Positions 41,235 through 46,940 of a DNA stretch of 46,940 bases are shown piece after piece. The notes beneath the pieces were generated by a model. The model ran no database searches. It had not been told where the DNA came from and was given only the letters and a program-made list of their open reading frames with translations. Made by a program: the position numbers and the translations under genes. Each line of letters starts with the position of its first letter. The first letter of the stretch is position 1. The DNA lies in the NCBI GenBank assembly GCA_022826345.1, contig JAJDVB010000151.1, forward strand, positions 1 through 46,940. Direction: 5' to 3'. This DNA is from Alphaproteobacteria bacterium. GTDB lineage: Bacteria > Pseudomonadota > Alphaproteobacteria > UBA828.

Positions 41235-42871
41235 ACCACGTGCACCTGTAGCAGCAGCGCGGGCTTCACGAGCTCCGCCAGGCCGGCCGCAATCACGGAA
41301 GCCGAGAGCGCATCGATCCGCGCGTTGTTCGCGGCCTTGTTCAACGCCGGGTTGCCCGCGCCGTCGAAACGCAGCACGGATGACGCAATCGCGCTTTCCA
41401 GCATGGTGCTGCCAGGCGTCTTCATGCGCCCGTCGAAGATCATCCGCTGAAAAGCGCGCACGTCGTGGCTGCCGTCCGCCGTGGCGCTTGCGCCCTGGCC
41501 GCGCCACATGACGGCGACGCGCGGCAGACCGGCTTCCGTAAAGGCTTGCTCCGCCTCCGCGCGCCGGTGCCTGTCGGCGCCGATTGCTGTGATCCGGCCC
41601 ACGGCCCCGATCTCCGCGAAGATGTCTTTGAGAAACGGTATGACAGGCGTGATGCGGACCGGATACGTCCGCAGTTCACCTTCCCGCAACATCCGGTCGT
41701 AGAGCGACCCCATGCGGTCCGCCTTCGCCCGCGCCGACAGCGGCGGATCGTCGCCGAAGGCGCCCCACGTCTTCAGGCGCTTCGTTTCGAGGCTGTAGGC
41801 CGCAACGCACGTCATGGAGACGCTGCCGCCAAGGTCGATACCGACCACGATATCCCCGGCCAGGTCCGGCGCGTCTTCGACGATGCACTGCCGGTAGTCG
41901 CGCACCTGGACGATCACTTGCTTCTCTGCATCGACCGGCTGATTGAGGTCGTACTGCCGGAAGTGCATTTCGTTGCCGGACGATCCCTGCGCGCGCTCCG
42001 CAGCGTCGCGCATGTAATCGAGCGACTTGATACCCCCCACAAGCGCCGGATTGCCGGCGTGCCAGGCGTTCTGATCGTCAAGCTCGCAATCGAGCGGCGC
42101 CTGCCACTTTTTCCAATGGAGGCGCGGCGACCCTTCGCGCGCCTCCATTTCGGCGAACATCGGCCCGGTGCCCTGGATGCTGATCGCCCAGAAACGGCCG
42201 TCACGGCCCGAAATCGAGCTGTAGAGCGCGTTCCACAGCGCCCGCTGGTTTTCCTGCATCAACCCGGCTTCGTCGATCAGCGCCAGGTCAGAGCCGATGG
42301 CGTGGCCCGTCGCCTTGTCCGCCGCCAGGAAATCCAGCCGCGCCCCATGGCTGCCCATGATCCGGCCCGGCGGAGGTGCTCTGTAGAGCGCAACATCGTC
42401 CTCGAGGCCGGATATCTTGATCGTGGACATGATCGCGTCGCGGAGCTCGAGCGCCAGGAAGCCCGTCATCGATGTGACCACGCCCCGCCAGTCCCGCCGA
42501 TTGAGCGGCCCCAAGAGCGCGGCGATCAGAACGGCCGCAATCAGGCCGGACTTGCCGTTTTTCCGGGATATCGACATGCCGGCTTCGCGCACGCCATCCG
42601 CGAACGCGGCCCGCACCCACTCCGCCTGCCATGTCTCGATCCGAAACGGCCGGCCGGCAAGCGGGCCGTTCGGCACCTTCAGATGGTCGTGGACCCACTC
42701 AATCGCCGCATCGATATCGGGCGCGCCGGAATATTCCTTGGGAGGCCGCGGAGCGGCCGCGATTTTTTTTCGTTTCCGATATTCGCGAAAATAGGCAGCA
42801 CGGGAAGCGGATTGCTTTTCCCGGCTTGTACCATGGGCCAGATGTTGCGCCTGTTGCGGCGGCCCTGTCAA
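41231..42871 (-). CDS. Phage terminase large subunit
   Basis: A 546-residue packaging motor. The ATPase part has a P-loop-like SISRKNGKS (K/R-rich variant typical of Terminase_1), Walker B LALIDEAG with the catalytic Glu and a coupling motif ISIQGTG. The nuclease part has DIVVGIDLGGSVSMT and a late NNARIDALSASVIAAGL aspartate. The apparent start is TTG at 42871 (MTGPPQQAQHL); a better start was not found. It cuts and packages phage DNA into a portal-bearing head, but no portal, protease or capsid gene is present. It lies upstream of the broken HNH gene in the same operon. Confidence 0.92.
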   Translation of the reverse strand: MTGPPQQAQHLAHGTSREKQSASRAAYFREYRKRKKIAAAPRPPKEYSGAPDIDAAIEWVHDHLKVPNGPLAGRPFRIETWQAEWVRAAFADGVREAGMSISRKNGKSGLIAAVLIAALLGPLNRRDWRGVVTSMTGFLALELRDAIMSTIKISGLEDDVALYRAPPPGRIMGSHGARLDFLAADKATGHAIGSDLALIDEAGLMQENQRALWNALYSSISGRDGRFWAISIQGTGPMFAEMEAREGSPRLHWKKWQAPLDCELDDQNAWHAGNPALVGGIKSLDYMRDAAERAQGSSGNEMHFRQYDLNQPVDAEKQVIVQVRDYRQCIVEDAPDLAGDIVVGIDLGGSVSMTCVAAYSLETKRLKTWGAFGDDPPLSARAKADRMGSLYDRMLREGELRTYPVRITPVIPFLKDIFAEIGAVGRITAIGADRHRRAEAEQAFTEAGLPRVAVMWRGQGASATADGSHDVRAFQRMIFDGRMKTPGSTMLESAIASSVLRFDGAGNPALNKAANNARIDALSASVIAAGLAELVKPALLLQVHVV

Positions 42872-42962
42872 TCCCGTGTAGCATAGACATCACAGAAAAG
42901 GTTGATCCCCGGTCGCGCGCAAGGCAGGACGCCGGGGCAGGGGTCCCCAAGGATGCTCGCCA

Positions 42963-43277
42963 CTACTCCGGCGCACAGGCGAACAACATGAACATCCTGG
43001 GCTCTAGCCGTGTTCCCTCAAGCCATTCCGACAAGCCCACGCTGCGGCGGCCATACAATGAACACATGTAGTTTCCGAGCGTGCGAGCCTGTCGATATAC
43101 GGCATCCTCGCCGAGCTCCGTCTCAAGGTCTACTTGCATCTTGACCCAGTTCGACGTTGGACCAATCTCCACCACCCAGACTGCCGGCGTATCGGGATGC
43201 TCATCGGCCTTCGCACGTGGCTCGGCAGCGAAGCACCAAGCGGCGACGCACGCCGCGATGATCAGACAAGCTCTCAT
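42963..43277 (-). CDS. Small secreted protein, unknown
   Basis: A 104-residue protein with a signal peptide (MRACLIIAACVAAWCFAAEPRAKA). The mature part (EHPDTPAVWVVEIGPTSNWVKMQVDLETELGEDAVYRQARTLGNYMC...) has no family I recognise. Start at ATG 43277, preceded by a purine-rich GGGAGCAAAGGAT stretch; upstream codons in frame are not protein-like. It is on the same strand as the terminase, 91 bases upstream of it. Confidence 0.65.
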   Translation of the reverse strand: MRACLIIAACVAAWCFAAEPRAKADEHPDTPAVWVVEIGPTSNWVKMQVDLETELGEDAVYRQARTLGNYMCSLYGRRSVGLSEWLEGTRLEPRMFMLFACAPE

Positions 43278-43291
43278 ATCCTTTGCTCCCT

Positions 43292-43495
43292 TCAGCCTCG
43301 ATACCAGTGCGGCGGCCGCCAGCCTCTCGTCCAAGCTCGCGGCCTCTTTCGCCATTGCATCATCAACGGGTTGCCGCAGGCCGCCGCGATGATCTGCTCA
43401 GCGTCTTTCACGCTGCGCGCTTGCACCTTGAAATCCTGATAGGTAGTGCTGCCCCTCGGCTTCGCAGATGCATAGTAGACTTGGATCACAGGCAT
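43292..43495 (-). CDS. Small phage-like protein, paralogue 1
   Basis: A 67-residue protein, MPVIQVYYASAKPRG..., followed by DFKVQARSVKDAEQIIAAACGN and a C-terminus ending PPHWYRG. It resembles the next protein (same YYA start, KV-A-S-K-AE-II pattern and PP-W-aromatic-basic-G tail), so the two are tandem duplicates. Function unknown. Confidence 0.6.
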   Translation of the reverse strand: MPVIQVYYASAKPRGSTTYQDFKVQARSVKDAEQIIAAACGNPLMMQWRKRPRAWTRGWRPPHWYRG

Positions 43496-43510
43496 CGGCC
43501 CACACCCACG

Positions 43511-43693
43511 TCAGCCCTTGAACCAGGAAGGCGGCTTGACCGGCGCTACCGGGCTGTTGTTCCAATGCTTGATCTTGCCCCCGAGCCGCATTGCGATGAG
43601 CTTCTTCGCCTCGGCACCGTTCGACGCCTCCACCTTGACGGATTGAGGCTTGCTAGTCCCTTCAACCGTCGCTCTTGCATAGTAGGTCGGCAT
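43511..43693 (-). CDS. Small phage-like protein, paralogue 2
   Basis: A 60-residue protein, MPTYYARATVEG..., then SVKVEASNGAEAKKLIAMRLGGKIKHWNNSP and a tail ending PPSWFKG. Start at ATG 43693 matches the paralogue's start. It is basic and small enough for a nucleic-acid-binding or virion accessory role; that is a guess. Confidence 0.6.
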   Translation of the reverse strand: MPTYYARATVEGTSKPQSVKVEASNGAEAKKLIAMRLGGKIKHWNNSPVAPVKPPSWFKG

Positions 43694-43771
43694 TGGCTTG
43701 CTCCCTTGCTTGACCTTGGTGCGGCATTTATGTATCACGTGCGCATCGTGAACGCAAGCGGAGCGAATGCC

Positions 43772-44020
43772 ATGAAGGATAGCATCGCAGATTTGTTCAA
43801 GCGCCCCCCGGACGATGAAGAGCGGCTGCCGTCACCCTACGCCTTTTGGAACCCCGGCGAGTGGCTGTTGCTTCGTCTTAGCCATCAACATGCCTCGCAA
43901 CTACTCGTTTTTCTCAATGCAAACGAGACGCAGGCAGCGATTGACAAATGGCCGGCCGTTGCCGCCCTCCGCAATGAGATCAACTCGCATGTCGATATCG
44001 GCGATGACCAAGAAGCGTGA
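43772..44020 (+). CDS. Hypothetical protein, 82 aa
   Basis: MKDSIADLFKRPPDDEERLPSPYAFWNPGEWLLLRLSHQHASQLLVFLNANETQAAIDKWPAVAALRNEI... No recognised domain. A GGAG site eight bases upstream supports the start. The stop lies inside the next gene (17-base overlap with 44004), so the two are co-translated. The last 60 residues look like two or three helices. Confidence 0.6.
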   Translation: MKDSIADLFKRPPDDEERLPSPYAFWNPGEWLLLRLSHQHASQLLVFLNANETQAAIDKWPAVAALRNEINSHVDIGDDQEA

Positions 44021-44300
44021 TCGCGGCGACTACTTCAAGCAACGCCGCGCGAAGCTGGCAGCCGAGCGCAAGGCCCTGGAAGCCCAGGCCGCGCCGGCAC
44101 CCGGCGCGGCCCTGTCGGAAACCCTGTTGGTGCGCGTCAGCCCCACGATGTTGGCGTGTATCGACCACGCCAGGAAAGGCGGTTTGTTTCAGCGGAGCCG
44201 AAGCGAGTGGGCGAGGCTTGTTCTGGCCGAGGCTATAGACGCTCACGTCCCTCGCGACGTGCGAGAGCGGCTTCAATCGCCCCCGAAGACCACGACATAA
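44004..44300 (+). CDS. Small basic protein with RHH-like motif
   Basis: A 98-residue protein. A basic, lysine/arginine-rich N-terminal helix (MTKKRDRGDYFKQRRAKLAAERKALEAQ) is followed by ALSETLLVRVSPTMLACIDHARKGGLFQRSRSEWARLVLAEAI, a strand-helix-turn-helix pattern like RHH DNA-binding proteins. It starts inside the previous gene. A start 15 bases earlier is possible. Its 3' end overlaps the end of the winged-helix gene on the other strand by 68 bases. Confidence 0.6.
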   Translation: MTKKRDRGDYFKQRRAKLAAERKALEAQAAPAPGAALSETLLVRVSPTMLACIDHARKGGLFQRSRSEWARLVLAEAIDAHVPRDVRERLQSPPKTTT

Positions 44301-44697
44301 GCGTTTGCCACCCGTACTGCGCCGAGAGCGCGTCCCAGGCTGCCTGCGGCGCGCTCTTTCCTTGCCGAGCCGGTTGTTTCTTTAGTGGTTTGACAGATAG
44401 ATCGGACACCATGTCCGGTTTTAGTCGGCCCAGCATGATCCGCCAGACGGTAATCGGCCGCCCGCGCCGCGAGCGCATCCCGCCCGTGCACACGATCAGC
44501 CCGAGCTCTTGGAGCTTGCCGAGCGCGCGCCGGACCGTGCGGACGCAGACGCCGGCGTGATCGGCGATCCGTGCCTGGCTCGGGAAGGCGTTGCCGCCGC
44601 CGCGATCGGCGTAGTGCGCGAGAGCGTAGAGAACGGCGTGCGTGGCGCCGGTGATGTCAGTGGCGCCGGCAACTGCCCACGTGGCCTGCCATGACAT
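44233..44697 (-). CDS. Winged-helix (HTH) protein, replication- or regulator-like
   Basis: A 154-residue protein starting MSWQATWAVAGATDITGATHAVLYALAHYADRGGGNAFPSQARIADHAGVCVRTVRRALGKLQELGLIVCTGG. This is the DnaD/primosomal or phage replication-protein type of helix-turn-helix (an 'F-S-Q-x-x-IA-x-x-x-G-V-S-x-R-T-V-R-R' recognition helix) joined to a short C-terminal part. GAGGGG seven bases upstream supports ATG 44697; two in-frame ATGs further up are weaker. It probably binds DNA to control phage replication or transcription. Confidence 0.75.
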   Translation of the reverse strand: MSWQATWAVAGATDITGATHAVLYALAHYADRGGGNAFPSQARIADHAGVCVRTVRRALGKLQELGLIVCTGGMRSRRGRPITVWRIMLGRLKPDMVSDLSVKPLKKQPARQGKSAPQAAWDALSAQYGWQTLMSWSSGAIEAALARREGRERL

Positions 44698-44802
44698 GGC
44701 CTTTCCCCTCGCGGGTGCCATGCCGCGCAGCTGCATGATGGTAGCAAGCTTGGAGCGAGCTACGTAAAATGGTTTCGGTACCTGAGAGGGGCGACGTGAA
44801 GA

Positions 44803-45630
44803 ATGGCCGAACCGCAGTCGGATAGATGTCCGGCGTTTCGCGCTGCCGACTTGCGCTTCATCGGCTACCTGTTCTCCGACCCGCTGACCAGGGCCATCCG
44901 AAACGACATACTCTCGTTTCATGTACCAGTCTGGTCCGAGGATGCGCGCCGGACCTTGGCCGGACTCGGCGACGGGCGGTCCGATGCCGTAGCCGTCGCG
45001 ATCCGGAGAGGTGCTCTGCGTTTCGCCGCGGCGCCGGACTTCTCCTCGGGGATTCAGGCGATCGAGAGCGTTTTTGCGTTGAAGCGGCAGTCGCATCTGT
45101 TCCGAGCCGAGCCTTCCGTAACCTGGGCGAAGTTCACTGAGCCGCAGCTCACGAAAGGGTTCGCCCGCTTCCTCAACGACCCCGAGCCGATCACGCGCAT
45201 AGAGAGGGTTCGCGCGCTGTTGAAGGCGCTGGGCACGGCCGAATTGGGTGACGACATGACCCAGGCAATGGTGACAGCGGAAGCGCCCACCTCTGGAAGC
45301 AAGCGCATCGATCTCTTGATCGAATGGCAGGATTCGGCCGAACGATGTTACGCGGCCGCTATCGAGGCCAAGCTCCGCCATCACATCACAGCCGGCCAGT
45401 TGCCGGCCTATCGCAATCACCTTCGGAAGATTGCGAAGGACGGTCAACTCTTGGTTGTCGTCGCGCCGCGGCTTACCGACCAGACCGACAGGTCGCTGCG
45501 CCGTAATCGGTACTGGCGCTGGACGACATGGCGTAACCTCTTGGTCGCCCATGAACGCGCGCTGCCGATCGACTACGACGATCCAGAGTATCTCCGGTTC
45601 CGCAGAACTCTTTGGGACCAGACAGGCTGA
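44803..45630 (+). CDS. PD-(D/E)XK nuclease-like protein
   Basis: A 275-residue protein. The catalytic order E-D-ExK is visible: Glu113 in FTEPQLTKGFARFL, Asp170 in KRIDLLIEW and Glu188-x-Lys190 in YAAAIEAKLRHH, followed by QLPAYRNHL and LLVVVAP, a normal PD-(D/E)XK core. Residues 1-105 form an N-terminal extension that I do not recognise. It is followed 33 bases downstream by an unknown gene on the same strand, and the pair sits in an IS-flanked island. Restriction or defence nuclease is the natural inference; repair or mobile-element roles are possible. Confidence 0.78.
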   Translation: MAEPQSDRCPAFRAADLRFIGYLFSDPLTRAIRNDILSFHVPVWSEDARRTLAGLGDGRSDAVAVAIRRGALRFAAAPDFSSGIQAIESVFALKRQSHLFRAEPSVTWAKFTEPQLTKGFARFLNDPEPITRIERVRALLKALGTAELGDDMTQAMVTAEAPTSGSKRIDLLIEWQDSAERCYAAAIEAKLRHHITAGQLPAYRNHLRKIAKDGQLLVVVAPRLTDQTDRSLRRNRYWRWTTWRNLLVAHERALPIDYDDPEYLRFRRTLWDQTG

Positions 45631-45663
45631 CTCGCGTTGCGGTACTCAAAACTCCGAGGGGGA

Positions 45664-46302
45664 ATGACGAGCATGTCTTTCGAATTACCTGAGAGCTATC
45701 GAGCGTATTGTGGCGACGCCGCAGTGCGGACGGCGGTGGAGCATATTCTATCCGCAAATTCCAAGGCACCTCTCGGCCTTCCCGACGACATCGAGTGGAA
45801 GGACCTCCCGGCGTTCCACCGGGCCGTACTGTCGGCACATCAAGTGCGGTGCGAATTCGCGGTGTGCCTGATCGATCTCTGGGATGCCATCTGGCAGCAC
45901 GCATTGGATAGGTGGGAGTTCCAGAGCAATCTCGTGCCCGAGACTGTATACGCGGCAGAAAGGTGGTGGCCCCATAAGCTCGACACGAATACGGTTTGGA
46001 ACGAAAAGCACTTTTTCCGATTGTTCGATACTGGAATAGGCAGCAATAAACTTGGCTTGGGAGCCTTTATCGAGATCAGACGAGTGCAGTTGTCACTAAG
46101 TCTATATGGTGACGATGGGACGGATTATACGACCGGACTAGACTTCAGCGACGCTTGGCCGAAGCAGGATATTGAAGGAGAGATAGCCTGGACCGGTAAA
46201 GACCTCGCGCCCATTCGGGATGACGGAACGATTGACCTTGATCCGGCTCGCAAGGCGGCCGAGGGCGCACTGGTCGCCGTTGCTGCCGGACTTTACGGCT
46301 GA
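45664..46302 (+). CDS. Unknown protein paired with the nuclease
   Basis: A 212-residue protein (MTSMSFELPESYRAYCGDAAVRTAVEHIL...). It is rich in aromatic residues (WDAIWQHALDRWEF, YAAERWWPHKLDTNTVWNEKHFF) and ends in a small domain (EIAWTGKDLAPIRDDGTIDLDPARKAA). I recognise no family. ATG 45664 follows a GAGGGGGA site; ATG 45673 is an alternative. Base composition is more AT-rich than the surroundings. With the nuclease upstream it may form a two-gene functional unit. Confidence 0.7.
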   Translation: MTSMSFELPESYRAYCGDAAVRTAVEHILSANSKAPLGLPDDIEWKDLPAFHRAVLSAHQVRCEFAVCLIDLWDAIWQHALDRWEFQSNLVPETVYAAERWWPHKLDTNTVWNEKHFFRLFDTGIGSNKLGLGAFIEIRRVQLSLSLYGDDGTDYTTGLDFSDAWPKQDIEGEIAWTGKDLAPIRDDGTIDLDPARKAAEGALVAVAAGLYG

Positions 46303-46394
46303 GTGGTCGCCCGCAGCTTCCGCATCCCACGCGAGCTCGGGCTGGCAATGCCGCACATACGCCCTTACATTCCTTCCGCAACGGAGGAGAGATT

Positions 46395-46517
46395 GTGAGC
46401 GCAGATTTGGCGACCGCCTTGTTGGCTAACGAGGCGGCCTGCGTGACTGGAGTGCCGCTCAAGCGGGTTGTTGGTCGGCGTGCAAGTTGGATGCTGATCA
46501 GCGTAGTAAGACCTTGA
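46395..46517 (+). pseudogene. Antitoxin-like ORF (DUF433-type N-terminus) cut by the IS
   Basis: A GTG start seven bases after GGAGGAG opens MSADLATALLANEAACVTGVPLKRVV, similar in style to the N-terminus of DUF433 or MerR-like antitoxin helices ('LLTxxEAAxLTGVPLKxV'). After that the sequence is unlike the family and stops at 46517, one base before the IS end. It looks truncated by the insertion; the remainder, if it exists, lies beyond the window edge. Confidence 0.45.
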
Positions 46518-46940
46518 CCCAAGTTGGCACTTTTCCGCTGCCTGTGTTCGTTATCGGTTTGACTCAACGCGATATTTCTTTCGGCCGATTCCAACATGGC
46601 CCCACATTCTGTGAGATTCTGTCAGCTCATCAGGCGGGTCCTCGTGCGGTGGATGGCGGGGTCCACGCCCGCCGCCGAGGAGATGGCGGCAACCTCGGCG
46701 GCCGGGCGCGTATCCTGGCGGTTGACGATCAACGTGCCGTCGGTCTGGCGCAGGCGCGTGGTGATCCGCACCCAGGTCCGCATGCTCTCGCGGATCGACG
46801 CCCAGCAGTTGTGGATGTCCCGCGCGGCCAGCCGGGTGCGGATCAGATGCACGGCGTGATAGGCCAGCACGGCGATCAGCAGGTGGGCCGCGATGCGGCG
46901 GTCGAGCTGGTGCCAGATCGGGCGAAGGCCGAGCTCGGAT
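46518..46940 (-). mobile_element. IS remnant or copy B (minus orientation, extends past window)
   Basis: Inverted partner of remnant A. Its outer end CCCAAGTTGGCACTTTTCCGC begins at 46518 and it runs to the window edge with the transposase reading leftwards. Whether it is complete cannot be seen. Both copies share the same 3' flank of about 100 bases with scattered differences. Confidence 0.85.
46622..46940 (-). CDS. IS transposase, C-terminal part (partial at window edge)
   Basis: 106 codons reading SELGLRPIWHQLDRRIAAHLLIAVLAYHAVHLIRTRLAARDIHNCWASIRESMRTW... to the stop at 46622. The start of the gene is beyond the window. The AVLAYHAVHLIRTRL stretch and following region fit an IS1634/IS4-group DDE transposase. 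Unlike copy A, the upstream IWHQLDRRIAAHL part is present. Confidence 0.85.
   Translation of the reverse strand, partial: SELGLRPIWHQLDRRIAAHLLIAVLAYHAVHLIRTRLAARDIHNCWASIRESMRTWVRITTRLRQTDGTLIVNRQDTRPAAEVAAISSAAGVDPAIHRTRTRLMS

Noticed and set aside
41465..42886. A 473-codon plus-strand frame opposite terminase
   Set aside because: Shadow of the terminase gene, which carries all expected motifs.
44737..45552. Extension of the winged-helix gene upstream to 45552 on the minus strand
   Set aside because: The upstream codons are antisense to the nuclease gene, and a good ribosome-binding site precedes ATG 44697.

Overview
The window is a high-GC bacterial chromosome segment. Gene content and codon use suggest an alphaproteobacterium, perhaps of the Rhodospirillales type, though no marker gene confirms this. 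I see no rRNA, tRNA or CRISPR array. It divides into a metabolic half (1-32.8 kb) and a mobile half (32.8-46.9 kb).

1-32.8 kb: the end of a carbohydrate-type ABC importer operon (permease, ATPase, small membrane protein, NTF2-like protein). A catabolic neighbourhood follows: class III extradiol dioxygenase, cytochrome P450, glutamine-synthetase-like gamma-glutamyl ligase, an aldehyde dehydrogenase broken by one missing base, FAH-family hydrolase/isomerase, acetoacetate-decarboxylase-family protein, MarR regulator with a candidate palindromic operator, RidA, PhyH dioxygenase, and a Rieske ferredoxin with an alpha/beta hydrolase. Several resemble homoprotocatechuate-type meta-cleavage enzymes, and the ligase hints at an amine or amide substrate. 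Next come a molybdopterin oxidoreductase, modABC, a secreted protein, a cupin, an orphan pstS behind three 11-bp Pho-box-like repeats, a GST and a dimethylformamidase-like large subunit. A compact two-gene module of an AAA_21/OLD-like ATPase and a DUF4276 TOPRIM-like protein sits in the same co-directional run and resembles a phage-defence unit. A DUF1330 protein, a family III CoA-transferase, an RND efflux pair and an M20 (ArgE-like) deacetylase close this half.

32.84-40.3 kb: an AT-rich, repeat-bearing non-coding stretch (candidate oriT or control region) leads into a translationally coupled mobilisation operon. It has three small ribbon-helix-helix-type proteins, the scar of a probable fourth gene inside a 128-bp imperfect direct repeat, a membrane-anchored coiled-coil protein and a 1,620-residue MobF (TrwC/TraI) relaxase-helicase. 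No coupling protein or type IV secretion gene is visible, so this is either a mobilisable element or the edge of a larger conjugative element.

40.58-46.94 kb: two diverged copies of the same IS transposase 3' end lie in inverted orientation around about 5.6 kb of phage-like and accessory cargo. The cargo holds a terminase large subunit, a frameshifted HNH gene, tandem small paralogues, small RHH and winged-helix proteins, a PD-(D/E)XK nuclease with an unknown partner, and an antitoxin-like ORF cut by the IS. The two best candidates for undescribed systems are the ATPase/DUF4276 pair (23.5-25.3 kb) and the nuclease/unknown pair (44.8-46.3 kb).
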